A stretch of DNA of 64,000 nt, taken from assembly GCA_014338005.1 (NCBI GenBank), contig QUBZ01000007.1, positions 1-64,000 of the forward strand, written 5' to 3'. Below are positions 32,740 through 42,135 of this stretch, in pieces (within the stretch, counting starts at the first letter, position 1; each line of letters starts with the position of its first letter). Position numbers and translations under genes: made by a program. The notes below the pieces were generated by a model. That model worked only from the letters and a program-made list of their open reading frames with translations. It was not told the DNA's origin and did not search any database. This DNA is from Chloroflexota bacterium. GTDB lineage: Bacteria; Chloroflexota; Anaerolineae; Aggregatilineales; Phototrophicaceae.

Positions 32740-34038
32740 ATGAGTCGCTTAAACGCCTGGGGCAAAATGTTTTTGGCGCTGGCGCTTGCGTCGGCGCTGC
32801 CGGTTTCCGCTCAAACGGCTGCCAGCCGCGTGCCGATCACGGCGGAAAACCTGGCCGGCCTGACGCTGGGTTATGTGCTGCCGACCTGCCAGTTTAACCC
32901 GGACTGGACGCTGGTCAGCGATGGGCGCGGCGTTTATGATGTACAGACCGGGAAACGCCGGTTTGTCACGTTCTTTTCTGAAAACGGCGGGTGGTTCAGC
33001 CCGGATGGCAAATGGCTGCAAGTGGGCGGCCTGGCTTCGGCTGAACCGGGCGGCACGGTTTATGATGTCGCCAGCGGGGAAATCAGCTTTGACCGCACCG
33101 GCGTCTTCAGCCCGGATGGCCGGCTGTTCGCGGTCGGCAGCGATGCCGTGTATGAGGCGGGAACATGGAAACGGCTGTACGCTTACGGCATTGGCCCGAC
33201 GGTTTTCAGCCCGGATAGCCGCTGGCTGTCCGGGGATTGGCTGCTTGACGCGGCTGCCGGCTGGCAGCATTTCCCAATCACGGGGTCTCTGCCGGTCTTC
33301 AGCCCGGACAGCACGCTGGTCGCGCTGTTCGATGGGGTGCATGATGTGCCGTCCGGCGTGCTGCGGTTCGAGACTCACGGCACGGGCGGCGTCAGCTTCA
33401 GCCCGGACGGGGCGCTGCTGGTTGTAAACCATGACGGGGTGTATGATATAACAACCGGCGAACGTCGTTTCGCCATTCGTTATGCCGGCGCGTTCAGCCC
33501 GGACGGAAAGCTGCTTGCAGTGGCAGGCGATGGCGTATACGATACTGCCACCGGCGAACGCCGCTTCGCGTTCCAGGGGGATTTTGCGGCCAATTCGGCC
33601 ATGTTCAGCCCGGACAGCGCGCTGGTGGTAACCGAGAATGACGGCGTGTATGACGTAGCGACCGGCGAACGCCTGTTTGTGCCGGTGGTGGGTTATCCGC
33701 AGTTCAGCCCCGACGGTACGCTGCTGGCTGTCTCGTACCACTCGTTCGGTCTGGTGCCGACAGGTGACACCAGCGGCGGCTGTTTTATCTACGGCGCTGC
33801 CGAAAATACCTGGCCGGTGCTGGGTCTGGTCAGGCCGAACAGCGACACCGGGGTGAATATCCGGCGCGGGCCAGATCGCGCCGTGATCGAAAGCGCGAAG
33901 TCTAAATTGATCGTTTTTGCACAAACCGCCGACGGCGGCTGGTACAAGGTTGAATCGGGCGATAGTTACGGCTGGGTGTCTGCCTACGCCGTCCAGCCTG
34001 TATTCATCCCGGCGCGCCTGCCGGTCGAAAACCCATAG
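32740..34038 (+). CDS. secreted beta-propeller protein with C-terminal SH3-like domain
   Basis: 432 residues. The signal peptide is ~1-25 (ALASALPVSAQT). About ten ~40-residue repeats follow of the form FSPDGxLLAVxxxGVYDxxTGERRF, a WD40/Kelch-like propeller. The last ~70 residues are an SH3b domain (GVNIRRGPDRAVI, GGWYKVESGDSYGWVSAYAV), which often binds cell-wall peptides. It is likely extracytoplasmic. The function is unknown. The repeats are nearly identical in their FSPD cores, so recombination may vary the count. Confidence 0.7.
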   Translation: MSRLNAWGKMFLALALASALPVSAQTAASRVPITAENLAGLTLGYVLPTCQFNPDWTLVSDGRGVYDVQTGKRRFVTFFSENGGWFSPDGKWLQVGGLASAEPGGTVYDVASGEISFDRTGVFSPDGRLFAVGSDAVYEAGTWKRLYAYGIGPTVFSPDSRWLSGDWLLDAAAGWQHFPITGSLPVFSPDSTLVALFDGVHDVPSGVLRFETHGTGGVSFSPDGALLVVNHDGVYDITTGERRFAIRYAGAFSPDGKLLAVAGDGVYDTATGERRFAFQGDFAANSAMFSPDSALVVTENDGVYDVATGERLFVPVVGYPQFSPDGTLLAVSYHSFGLVPTGDTSGGCFIYGAAENTWPVLGLVRPNSDTGVNIRRGPDRAVIESAKSKLIVFAQTADGGWYKVESGDSYGWVSAYAVQPVFIPARLPVENP

Positions 34039-34055
34039 ATTGTGGTCAGGATAAT

Positions 34056-36764
34056 ATGCCTTCAGCACTGGAAACACTGGTCAAGATATTAAAACTGGAA
34101 CGTGAGCAGGGATGTAAGGACTCCGCCGTTATCGGCGGCCTGGCGGCTTTTAGCGAAAAATGGGCGCTGGATGCCCACGCCCAGGCCCGTAAACCGGAAC
34201 ATCATCTGCTGGTGGACGAACTGCTGTCCATTTTGCGGCGCTACGAGGCGATGGAAAACAAAATCGAGCGGCACAAAACCATCACCTACATGCTCGACCG
34301 CATCGTTGGCCGCGTGCCGCCGCCGCCGGAATACCGCCTGCCGGAAACTCCGGCAGCTGCGCCGCCGGAGATGCTGCCGCCGTCCCCAGCCGCCCCGCCG
34401 GAAAGGGGCGAACGGGCCAGGCCGCCCCACCGCGATAAACCGAAAAAAGACCGCCAGCGCCCGCCGCCGCGCGCGGAAAAACCCGCCCCGGCTGATGAAG
34501 AAGCGGACGATCTTTCCCAGGATAAAATCGCTGATGAACCGCAGGAAGCCGGTTATGACAGCTACGACGCGCCCGCGCCAAAAGCGCCGCGCGGCGAGCG
34601 CATCCGCCATCCTGTCGAATCGCAACTGCCTCAGCCGCCGCGCCTGGCACGCCCGCCCAGACGACCGCGCCCCGCGCTCGACCCGGAGCAGGCGGTGGAC
34701 ATCCTGCGCGGTTTGCAGCAGCCGGTAACGGTGGTCAAGGGCGTTGGGCCGGGCATGGCGAAACTGCTGGAAAATCTGGGCGTTTTCACCGTCAATGACC
34801 TGCTTTTGCTCCTGCCCCGGCGCTATGACGATTATACCCGCCTGAGTATGATCGCCCGGTTGGAAGCCGGCAAGATGGCGACCGTGATCGGCAGCGTGGT
34901 TCATGCCGAGGTGCGGGCCGGCAAGGGCGGACGCCGCGACTTTTTTATCGTGCTAGACGATGGTTCGGCGCGGATGCGGGTGATGTTTTTCGGCCAGCAT
35001 TTCCTGTCGCGCCAGATTCGCGCCGGCCAGCAGATCGTCCTGAGCGGCGAAACGTCCATTTTCGGCCATCAGGTGCAGATGACCAACCCGGAATGGGAAC
35101 ACCTGGACGCCGAGAACCTGCATACCAGCCGCATCGTGCCGGTTTACCCGCTGACCGAGGGCCTTAGCGCCCGCGCGCTGCGAAAGCTGATGCGTAAAAC
35201 GGTGCAGTATTGGGCGGAGCGGCTGCCGGACTACGTGCCGGAAGCGACGCTGGAACGCGCCGACCTGGCCGACCTGGGCTGGACGATTCAGAACCTGCAT
35301 TTTCCTGAAGGCCCGGATCATCTGAACCATGCCCGGTCGCGCTTCATTTTTGACGAACTGCTGCTGCAGCAGCTGGCCGTACTGCGTAACCGCCGCGATT
35401 GGCAGTCCGTGCCGGGTCAGCCGCTGATGGTGGCGGACGAGTATTTGCAGCATTTTATCGAGACGGTATTTCCATACCCGCTCACGGACGCGCAGCAGCG
35501 GGCGATTGCGGACATTCGCCGCGACGTGGCGCAAACCGTGCCGATGAACCGCCTGCTGCAAGGGGATGTTGGGTCGGGCAAAACGGCGGTGGCGACGGTG
35601 GCGCTGGCGCTGGCGCTGGCGAACGGCAAACAGGCCGCGCTGATGGTCCCCACCAGTATCCTGGCAGAACAGCACTACCGCATCATTGGTGAGATGCTGG
35701 AACGGATGCCGGGGGAGCGCCGCCCGGTGGTGGCGCTGCTGACCAGCGTCCTGACCACAACCGAGCGGGAGTCCATCTACCGGGGCATCCGGGACGGCTC
35801 GATTGACGTGGTGATCGGCACACACGCGCTGATTCAGGAAGGCGTGCAGTTCAACGATTTGGCGCTGGCGATTGTTGACGAGCAGCACCGTTTTGGCGTC
35901 GAACAGCGTGGGGCGCTGCGCGGCAAGGGTACAAATCCGCACCTGCTGGTGATGACCGCTACGCCCATCCCGCGCACGCTGGCGCTGACGGTCTACGCCG
36001 ATCTTGACCTGACGGTGATTGACGAAATGCCGCCGGGACGCATCCCGATCCGAACGCGCATCGTTGAGCCGGTTCAGCGGGAGCGGATGTACCAGTTTGT
36101 CGAGGCCGAACTGGACAAAGGCCGGCAGGCCTTCATCGTGCATCCGCTGGTAGAGGCGTCGGAAAAAATCGAGGCGCCCGCCGCCGTCGAGGCTTACGAA
36201 CGTTTGAAACGGGTCTTTTTCCGCCACAAGGTCGGCCTGCTGCATGGCCGGATGAAACCCGCCGAAAAAGACCAGGTGATGGCCGATTTTGCCGCCGGCA
36301 AGTTCCATGTGCTGGTGACGACTTCGGTGGCCGAAGTGGGCGTGAATGTGCCGAACGCCAGCGTAATGGTCATCGAAGGGGCGAACCGCTTTGGACTGGC
36401 GCAGCTTCACCAGTTTCGCGGGCGCGTGGGGCGGGGCGAACATCCTTCGTACTGCCTGCTGCTGTCCGATACCGCTTCCGAGGAAGCGCGCGAGCGCCTG
36501 CAAGCCCTGGAAAACACGACCGACGGCTTTAAATTGGCGGAGATAGACTGGAAGCTGCGCGGGGCGGGCGATCTGGTCGGCACGCGCCAGAGCGGCGGCA
36601 GCAAACTACAGCTGGCGGAGCTGATGTCGCCGCATCTGGTAGACCTGGCGCAGCGCGAAGCGCGCACCATTTACGAAGAAGACCCGGATTTAAGCCAACC
36701 GCAGCACCGGCTGCTGGCGCAGCGCGTGTTCATGGTTCATAATGAACGCAGCGATGTAAGTTAA
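34056..36764 (+). CDS. recG: ATP-dependent DNA helicase RecG with long N-terminal extension
   Basis: 902 residues against ~690 for typical RecG. The wedge/OB part starts near residue 226 (VKGVGPGMAKLLENLGVFTVNDLL, LLPRRYDDY). Helicase motif I is QGDVGSGKTAVA (~503), motif II is VDEQHRFGVEQR (~606), followed by MTATPIPRTL, EVGVNVPNASVM and QFRGRVGRGEH. RecG remodels stalled forks and Holliday junctions. The extra ~220 N-terminal residues have a helical segment (~1-80) and a Pro/Arg/Glu-rich linker; a similar extension occurs in Chloroflexota and Actinobacteria-type RecG (my recollection). Confidence 0.93.
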   Translation: MPSALETLVKILKLEREQGCKDSAVIGGLAAFSEKWALDAHAQARKPEHHLLVDELLSILRRYEAMENKIERHKTITYMLDRIVGRVPPPPEYRLPETPAAAPPEMLPPSPAAPPERGERARPPHRDKPKKDRQRPPPRAEKPAPADEEADDLSQDKIADEPQEAGYDSYDAPAPKAPRGERIRHPVESQLPQPPRLARPPRRPRPALDPEQAVDILRGLQQPVTVVKGVGPGMAKLLENLGVFTVNDLLLLLPRRYDDYTRLSMIARLEAGKMATVIGSVVHAEVRAGKGGRRDFFIVLDDGSARMRVMFFGQHFLSRQIRAGQQIVLSGETSIFGHQVQMTNPEWEHLDAENLHTSRIVPVYPLTEGLSARALRKLMRKTVQYWAERLPDYVPEATLERADLADLGWTIQNLHFPEGPDHLNHARSRFIFDELLLQQLAVLRNRRDWQSVPGQPLMVADEYLQHFIETVFPYPLTDAQQRAIADIRRDVAQTVPMNRLLQGDVGSGKTAVATVALALALANGKQAALMVPTSILAEQHYRIIGEMLERMPGERRPVVALLTSVLTTTERESIYRGIRDGSIDVVIGTHALIQEGVQFNDLALAIVDEQHRFGVEQRGALRGKGTNPHLLVMTATPIPRTLALTVYADLDLTVIDEMPPGRIPIRTRIVEPVQRERMYQFVEAELDKGRQAFIVHPLVEASEKIEAPAAVEAYERLKRVFFRHKVGLLHGRMKPAEKDQVMADFAAGKFHVLVTTSVAEVGVNVPNASVMVIEGANRFGLAQLHQFRGRVGRGEHPSYCLLLSDTASEEARERLQALENTTDGFKLAEIDWKLRGAGDLVGTRQSGGSKLQLAELMSPHLVDLAQREARTIYEEDPDLSQPQHRLLAQRVFMVHNERSDVS

Positions 36765-36832
36765 CTTTCGACATTTGAAGATGGGGACGCCCGGCAGCGC
36801 GTTCCTATCCACGATCTGTTGGAGAAACGCCG

Positions 36833-37363
36833 ATGATTCGCCGAGCCTTGTATCCCGCGACCCTTGACCCGATTCATAACGGGCATATAGACATCGCCCT
36901 GCGCGCCGCCAAAGTGTTTGATGAAGTGATCGTCGGCATTTATGACATGCCGAAAAAAAAGCTGCTGTTCAGCACCGAGGAGCGCGTGGAACTGGCGGAA
37001 CGGGCGTTCGCGGACTTTAGTAATATTCGAGTTGCGCGATATTCAGGATTGACTGTAAACTATGCTCAAGAAATCGGCGCGATGGCGATTATTCGGGGCT
37101 TGCGCGTCTTTTCGGATTTTGAGTTTGAGTTTCGGATGGGGTTAGCCAACAAAAAACTGGCCCCGGAAATCGAAACGATCTCGATTATGACCGACGAAAA
37201 GCACCTGCATATCAGCTCCAGCACCATCCGCGAGATCGCCGAACTGGGCGGTGATGTGTCCGGGATGGTTCCGGCCTTTGTGGACGAGGCGCTCAAACGG
37301 CGGTTTGCTGAACTCCATGCGAATCAGAGCAGCCCGGGCTATATGATGAGCATTCGGGACTAA
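36833..37363 (+). CDS. coaD: phosphopantetheine adenylyltransferase
   Basis: 176 residues. It transfers AMP to 4'-phosphopantetheine (CoA biosynthesis, penultimate step). The nucleotidyltransferase motif is TLDPIHNGHIDI, with the T/HxGH His. The family-typical RGLRVFSDFEFEFRMGLANKKLAPEIETI follows, and ISSSTIREIAELGGDVSGMVP ends the fold. The opening ALYPATLDPIHNGH differs from the usual AVYPGSFDPVTNGH but keeps the catalytic residues. It follows recG by 68 bp, an arrangement also seen in Firmicutes. Confidence 0.93.
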   Translation: MIRRALYPATLDPIHNGHIDIALRAAKVFDEVIVGIYDMPKKKLLFSTEERVELAERAFADFSNIRVARYSGLTVNYAQEIGAMAIIRGLRVFSDFEFEFRMGLANKKLAPEIETISIMTDEKHLHISSSTIREIAELGGDVSGMVPAFVDEALKRRFAELHANQSSPGYMMSIRD

Positions 37364-37381
37364 GGTACGGAGGGGTAGGGA

Positions 37382-37924
37382 ATGGACATCCAGCATCTGG
37401 TAGACCGGCTTGAGGACCTGATTGATGAGGGGCGGCACATGCCCTTCAGCAAATACACCATGATTGATGAAGAACGCGCGCTGGAGATCATTGACCAGAT
37501 GCGGATTTCGATTCCTGAAGAAATTGAAAAAGCCTCCCGCGTGCTGGCGCAGCGTGACCGCATCCTGGCGGCGGCCAATGAGGAAGCCGCGCGCGTCATC
37601 CAGCAGGCGCGCGAGCAGGGCATCCAGTTGATTGACCGCGAGGCGACCGTCCAGGCTGCCCAGAGCCGCGCCGCCAACATCATCGAGCAGGCGCGGCAGG
37701 AAGCCGAAGCGATCACCGCCGAGGCCGACCGCTATGTGATGGAAACGCTGGCGAAGCTGGAACAGCAGCTTAACCGGGCGCTGAATCAGGTTCGCAACGG
37801 GATTAACGAACTGGCCGCCGGTCAGACGCCCGCACAGCCGCTGCCTCCGGCGCAGTTCCCCGTCCCCGCACCTCGCCAGACCGTTGAGGCTGCCGTTAAA
37901 ACCGGCGAAAAAGACCGCGATTAG
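37382..37924 (+). CDS. coiled-coil protein, DivIVA/AtpF-like, downstream of coaD
   Basis: 180 residues, highly helical. Residues ~1-50 form a compact start (MDIQHLVDRLEDLIDEGRHM, then DEERALEIIDQMRISIPEEI). A long Ala/Glu/Arg coiled coil to ~145 resembles F-type ATPase subunit b, but there is no TM helix. A Pro-rich tail ends it. It is conserved next to coaD/recG in related genomes as far as I recall, usually annotated as hypothetical or 'ATPase'. A role in cell-division scaffolding is possible but not shown. Confidence 0.6.
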   Translation: MDIQHLVDRLEDLIDEGRHMPFSKYTMIDEERALEIIDQMRISIPEEIEKASRVLAQRDRILAAANEEAARVIQQAREQGIQLIDREATVQAAQSRAANIIEQARQEAEAITAEADRYVMETLAKLEQQLNRALNQVRNGINELAAGQTPAQPLPPAQFPVPAPRQTVEAAVKTGEKDRD

Positions 37925-38006
37925 CCGTTTTCAGGCCTTAATTCCGCGATTATAGATGGGGGGGACGTGCTGGCCGCGTCCCTTCGCGCACTTCCGAGGT
38001 ACGAGC

Positions 38007-38861
38007 ATGACCGAGCCAATCATCCGAGTAGATGCCCTGCTGCCGCCGGAAATCGCCGCGCGCGCCGAGGAAGCGGGCGTTAAAAAAGCGCGCCTGGATT
38101 CGTTGAGTATGTTTGCGCTGGCTGTGCTGGCGGGCGCGTTCATCGCCCTGGGGGCTGTTTTTGCGACGGTTGTTTCATCTGGCGGCGGGCTGCCTTACGG
38201 CGTCAGCCGGCTGCTGGCCGGGCTGGTGTTCTGCCTGGGGCTGATTCTAGTGGTGCTGGGCGGGGCGGAACTGTTCACCGGCAACAATCTGATTATCATG
38301 GCCTGGGCCAGCCGAAAAATCAGCACCGGGGCGCTGCTGCGGAACTGGGTGATTGTTTATGCGGGCAATCTGGTCGGGTCGGTGGCGACCGCCGGGCTGA
38401 TGTTCCTGACGCGGGAATATACTTTTGGCGGCGGGGCGGTGGGCTTAACCGCGTTAAATATCGCCAATGCAAAAGTGAACCTGGAATTTGTCCAGGCGAC
38501 GGCGCTGGGTATTATGTGCAACGCGCTGGTATGCCTGGCGGTGTGGCTGACGCTGGGGGCGCGCACGACGACCGATAAAATCCTGGCGATCATCTTTCCC
38601 ATAACGGCTTTTGTCGCCGCCGGCTTTGAACACTCGGTCGCCAATATGTATTTCATCCCTCTGGGCTGGTTTATTAAAATATTCGACCCGGCCTTCGCCG
38701 CCGGCGCCGGCTTGGATTTAACGAACCTGACCCCGGCGGGTTTTCTGGAGAATCTTTTCCCCGTCACACTGGGTAATATCATCGGCGGCGTGGTGATGGT
38801 GGCCGGGGTCTACTGGTTCATTTACCTGCGGCACGACCGGCAGGCATCCACTTCGGAATAA
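38007..38861 (+). CDS. formate/nitrite transporter (FNT) family channel
   Basis: 284 residues with six TM helices. FNT hallmarks are AGAFIALGAVFATVV (TM1), LGGAELFTGNN (the L/Phe slit and Asn-Leu loop), GNLVGSVATAGLMF and FEHSVANMYFIPLG (the Lys/His gate: His in FEHSVANM). FNT pentamers pass formate, nitrite or hydrosulfide across the membrane. The substrate class is not resolvable from sequence. ATG 38007 was chosen because the upstream residues would be non-conserved. The neighbours give no pathway context. Confidence 0.88.
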   Translation: MTEPIIRVDALLPPEIAARAEEAGVKKARLDSLSMFALAVLAGAFIALGAVFATVVSSGGGLPYGVSRLLAGLVFCLGLILVVLGGAELFTGNNLIIMAWASRKISTGALLRNWVIVYAGNLVGSVATAGLMFLTREYTFGGGAVGLTALNIANAKVNLEFVQATALGIMCNALVCLAVWLTLGARTTTDKILAIIFPITAFVAAGFEHSVANMYFIPLGWFIKIFDPAFAAGAGLDLTNLTPAGFLENLFPVTLGNIIGGVVMVAGVYWFIYLRHDRQASTSE

Positions 38862-38862
38862 G

Positions 38863-39600
38863 TTAGCGGCTGGGCAGCAGCGATTCTTCGATCATGTCCC
38901 GGATGACGCGCGGGTTCGCGCCGACCTGCCGTTCCAGCGCGCGGCCATCCCGGAACAGAATGAGCGTGGGGATAGACCGCACCTCAAACTGCCCGGCGGT
39001 TTTCGGATTTTCGTCCACGTTCAGTTTGACGACCTTCACGCGGCCCGCGTATTCCTTCGCCATCTGCTCGATGACCGGCGCGATCATGCGGCACGGCGCG
39101 CACCAGGGTGCCCAGAAATCCACCAGCACCGGGACTTTGCTGTTTAAAACCACCTGCCTGAAGTTGGAATCGGTGACGTGCTGGGCGGTGGGGCGTTCGC
39201 CCCCGGCGGCGGTTTTAGACGGGGCGGGCGGCGGCTCCGGCGCGGCAGGCTGCGGCCCCCGGTCGAGCAGGTAATCCACATGGGCGCGAATATCGGCGGG
39301 ACGGATGCTGCCGGCCTGCGACTTGAGCTTGCGACTGAACAGGGATTTCGCCAGCGTCAACACCGCCGGGGTGGGCAGGCTGCCATATTCACGATGCACA
39401 TCTGGATTGGCGGCCACGTCCACGCGGGCGACCAGCAGTTCGCCGGCATGTTTTTTGGCGATTTTGGTAAAGGCATCTTCGACCGGCTTGCTGTTCCCCT
39501 GGCGGCTGTCGTACAGGTACAGCACGACCGGCAGGTTCTGCGCCAGCACTTTTTTGAGGCTGCCGGCGTCGGTTGTGATCGGCGTGTCGAAAACAGGCAT
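38863..39600 (-). CDS. tandem thioredoxin-fold protein
   Basis: 245 residues from ATG 39600 (AGGAG upstream). Residues ~1-115 are a thioredoxin-like domain without CxxC (VLYLYDSRQGNSKPVEDAF). A Pro/Ala linker follows, and residues ~140-245 form a classical thioredoxin: VPVLVDFWAPWCAPCRMIAPV with the active WCAPC at ~167-171, then VNVDENPKTAGQFEVRSIPTLILF with cis-Pro. It reduces disulfides in the cytoplasm (no signal peptide). The degenerate first domain may be a substrate-binding platform. It is convergent with the FNT gene, one base apart. Confidence 0.85.
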   Translation of the reverse strand: MPVFDTPITTDAGSLKKVLAQNLPVVLYLYDSRQGNSKPVEDAFTKIAKKHAGELLVARVDVAANPDVHREYGSLPTPAVLTLAKSLFSRKLKSQAGSIRPADIRAHVDYLLDRGPQPAAPEPPPAPSKTAAGGERPTAQHVTDSNFRQVVLNSKVPVLVDFWAPWCAPCRMIAPVIEQMAKEYAGRVKVVKLNVDENPKTAGQFEVRSIPTLILFRDGRALERQVGANPRVIRDMIEESLLPSR

Positions 39601-39698
39601 AAAACTAACCATCTCCTGCGAGTTTGACCGTTGCTGGATATTTGACGCGGGAAACGTGTTGTTCCTTTCCAGAATCGGCCAGCGCCGGGCGGCTTTGC

Positions 39699-40154
39699 TC
39701 ACAGCATGAACCGGCGTTCCAATATCAGGTCGTTGCCATCGTAAAAACCCTCGTTATCCGCCTGGAGCAGCCCGGCAGTCTGCGCGAACAGCCAGTCCCA
39801 CAGCGGGTCAAGCCGGGACAGCACCGGCTCGGCCTCCGCGCCTTGCCAGGATGCCTCGACAGCGATGATGGCGCGCGTGTTCGCCAGCACCTCGCGGACG
39901 CGCTGCTGGCCGGGGGAGTCACCCGCGCCGACCAGATCGGTAAATTCGGCGATGTCATCGTCGAAAATGTCGTCGCCGGGGCGGTTGATTTCGATGATGC
40001 CGAGCGGCAGCGTGCCGAACATCAGGTCGCCGATGTCCGGCACGTCGGTATTGACAACAGCGTAAGCCGGGTTGATCTGCCGCAACGCCGCCTCGATCTG
40101 GGGCAGCGTGATGCCGCCTTCGTCGGCGGCGAAATAACGCATGGTATAACCCAT
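39699..40154 (-). CDS. hypothetical protein
   Basis: 151 residues from ATG 40154; AAAGG ~9 nt upstream, with an in-frame ATG at 40142 as an alternative. MRYFAADEGGITLPQIEAALRQINPAYAV, GTLPLGIIEINRPGD and DPLWDWLFAQTAGLLQADNEGFYD look like an alpha/beta fold conserved in Chloroflexota genomes (impression), with no motif I can name. It is followed 14 bp later on the minus strand by the S9 peptidase gene upstream, so both may be cotranscribed. Confidence 0.55.
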   Translation of the reverse strand: MGYTMRYFAADEGGITLPQIEAALRQINPAYAVVNTDVPDIGDLMFGTLPLGIIEINRPGDDIFDDDIAEFTDLVGAGDSPGQQRVREVLANTRAIIAVEASWQGAEAEPVLSRLDPLWDWLFAQTAGLLQADNEGFYDGNDLILERRFML

Positions 40155-40167
40155 CAAAAACCTTTGT

Positions 40168-42066
40168 TTACGGCTTCAGGCACTTTTTGAAAAAGTCGGT
40201 GATAGCATTGTAACAGGTCACGCGGTTCTGGAACTTCAGCACGTCATGGCCTTCGTCCTCGAACATCAGATATTCGACCTGCTTGCCCGCCGCCTGAAGC
40301 TGTTCCACTACGTCCCGCGACTCGCGCTCGGTCACGCGCGGGTCGTTCGCGCCCTGGATGACCAGCAGCGGGCAGGCGATCTGTCGAATATAGGTCTGCG
40401 GCGAGCGTTCGACCAGGAAATCGCGGTCTTTTTGCGGGTCGCCGACGGCGATGGTGAAATACGGTTTCCAGGTTTCCGGCAGCCGGTCAATGAAGGTGAG
40501 CAGGTCATACGGCCCGAACATATCCACCGCCGCCCCCCACAGTTCGGGATGGCGGGCGGCCAGGGTCAGGGTCATATAACCGCCGTAGGAACGCCCGACG
40601 ACGCCGGCGCGTTTTACATCTATACGCGGGTCGTTCGGCAGCACCTTCGTCATGGCGTAAACGTGATCGAGACGATCCTGGCCGCCCCAGTCGCGGTCAA
40701 CGTGTTTGGTGTAGCGCAGGCCGTAGCCGGTGCTGCCGCGCACGTTCGGCACGAACACGGCGAACCCGTTGAGCGTCAGGAATTGGATCAGCGGCATGGA
40801 AAACCAGGCGAAATCGGGGCGCTCCTGGCTTTGCGGCCCGCCATGTACGTAATAAACCAGCGGGCGCGGCCCGGTATAACCGAGCGATTCCGCCGGCAGG
40901 TACAGCCGCGCCGACACACGCAGGCCGTCGTGGGACGTAAATGACGCATCTTCGCCGGTTGAAAGCAGTTCGACCGGCACGCCCAGGATGCGTTCCCGCG
41001 TGTGCTGGACGGCCTGGCCGTTTTCGATGGTGTAAATCTGCGTTGGCGAGGTGGCGGTGGAGTAAGAGACGATGTGGCGGCGGGATGTTTTATCGTAGTG
41101 GTGCGACTCCAGCACGCCGTCTTTGATCGCGCCCTGGCCGCACAGGACGGTATCGAGCGCCAGCGTCAAACCGGCTTCGTCGAACATCCCGGCGTACAGC
41201 CAGGAAACACCATCAATATTGTAGCCGACCAGATAACGGCTGCCTTCCAGATGGTCGAAGCGGTCGAGTTCGCCGATGCCTGTATGCTGTATGCCGGTGA
41301 TGGCGACGGGTCTGGCGTCCTGGGGATTGTCCAGCGTGAAATAACCCAGGCCGCCGGCGTCATCGAACAGCGTGGTAAAAAACACCAGGCCGCGATCTTC
41401 CGGCGTGAAATAACAGGCGTTGATGCCGTTGAGCGGAACCTGCTGCCCCGGATGGCGGTCGTCCAGCGGCACGCCGTACAGCAGCCGGAACTGGTTAGGT
41501 TTGCCCTCCCACAGGTACAGCACATTGTCGGCGACCGTATAACCATCAAGCAGGACGGCTTTGTTGTGTGCCGCGTTCGCGCCGACAACATAAACGCCCC
41601 AGGCGCTCTGGCCCAGTTTGATAATCTCGCCGGTTTCCAGGTTGCAGCGGAAGGACTCCAGCATAGCTTCCTGCCGCGACTCCGCCGTGATGTAAACGTA
41701 GTTGTGGTCGGCGTCGCACTTGAGGGCATGACAGCGGTAATTGGCAAAGCTGTCCGCGAAGGCCGGTTCGGGCGCGCCGCCGTCGAGCGGGATGAGCATG
41801 GGCTGGTAGTTTTCGTCGCCGTTGTCGTCCAGCATGACCAGGATTTTGCCCAGTTTGGGGTAGACGAAGTACAAATACCCGTTCATCAGGTGTGGGTTCT
41901 GGAGGACGACGTTGGGGGGCAGCAGGGGTTCGGGGATGCTGCCGCCGTGATCCATGCGGTACAGGCTCATGAATCCGGCCAGGTTGCTGACGAAATAAAT
42001 GCTCTCTCCGATGCTTTGTGGGGCGACAAACTGGCGCGCCGAAAGCAGCGACTCGATGCGGTACAT
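40168..42066 (-). CDS. S9 family (prolyl oligopeptidase-like) serine peptidase
   Basis: 632 residues. A seven-bladed beta-propeller (~1-370) is followed by an alpha/beta-hydrolase domain. Catalytic Ser lies in GRSYGGYMTL (~490), Asp in GANDPRVTE and His in DEGHDVLKF near the C-terminus; the oxyanion stretch is VHGGPQSQERP. The family cleaves short peptides, often acyl-aminoacyl, in the cytoplasm. Start ATG 42066 has a strong SD (AGGAGG). No signal peptide is seen. Confidence 0.88.
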   Translation of the reverse strand: MYRIESLLSARQFVAPQSIGESIYFVSNLAGFMSLYRMDHGGSIPEPLLPPNVVLQNPHLMNGYLYFVYPKLGKILVMLDDNGDENYQPMLIPLDGGAPEPAFADSFANYRCHALKCDADHNYVYITAESRQEAMLESFRCNLETGEIIKLGQSAWGVYVVGANAAHNKAVLLDGYTVADNVLYLWEGKPNQFRLLYGVPLDDRHPGQQVPLNGINACYFTPEDRGLVFFTTLFDDAGGLGYFTLDNPQDARPVAITGIQHTGIGELDRFDHLEGSRYLVGYNIDGVSWLYAGMFDEAGLTLALDTVLCGQGAIKDGVLESHHYDKTSRRHIVSYSTATSPTQIYTIENGQAVQHTRERILGVPVELLSTGEDASFTSHDGLRVSARLYLPAESLGYTGPRPLVYYVHGGPQSQERPDFAWFSMPLIQFLTLNGFAVFVPNVRGSTGYGLRYTKHVDRDWGGQDRLDHVYAMTKVLPNDPRIDVKRAGVVGRSYGGYMTLTLAARHPELWGAAVDMFGPYDLLTFIDRLPETWKPYFTIAVGDPQKDRDFLVERSPQTYIRQIACPLLVIQGANDPRVTERESRDVVEQLQAAGKQVEYLMFEDEGHDVLKFQNRVTCYNAITDFFKKCLKP

Positions 42067-42135
42067 ATCCGGCCTCCTGATTTGGATAAACAGCAAGGGT
42101 GATTTTAACACTTCATCGGCAGGCGGCCATGTTTT

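Noticed and set aside
38007-38861. FNT channel as fluoride exporter linked to the riboswitch
   Set aside because: It lies 34 kb away, has no crcB RNA in front, and its motifs are those of formate/nitrite channels.
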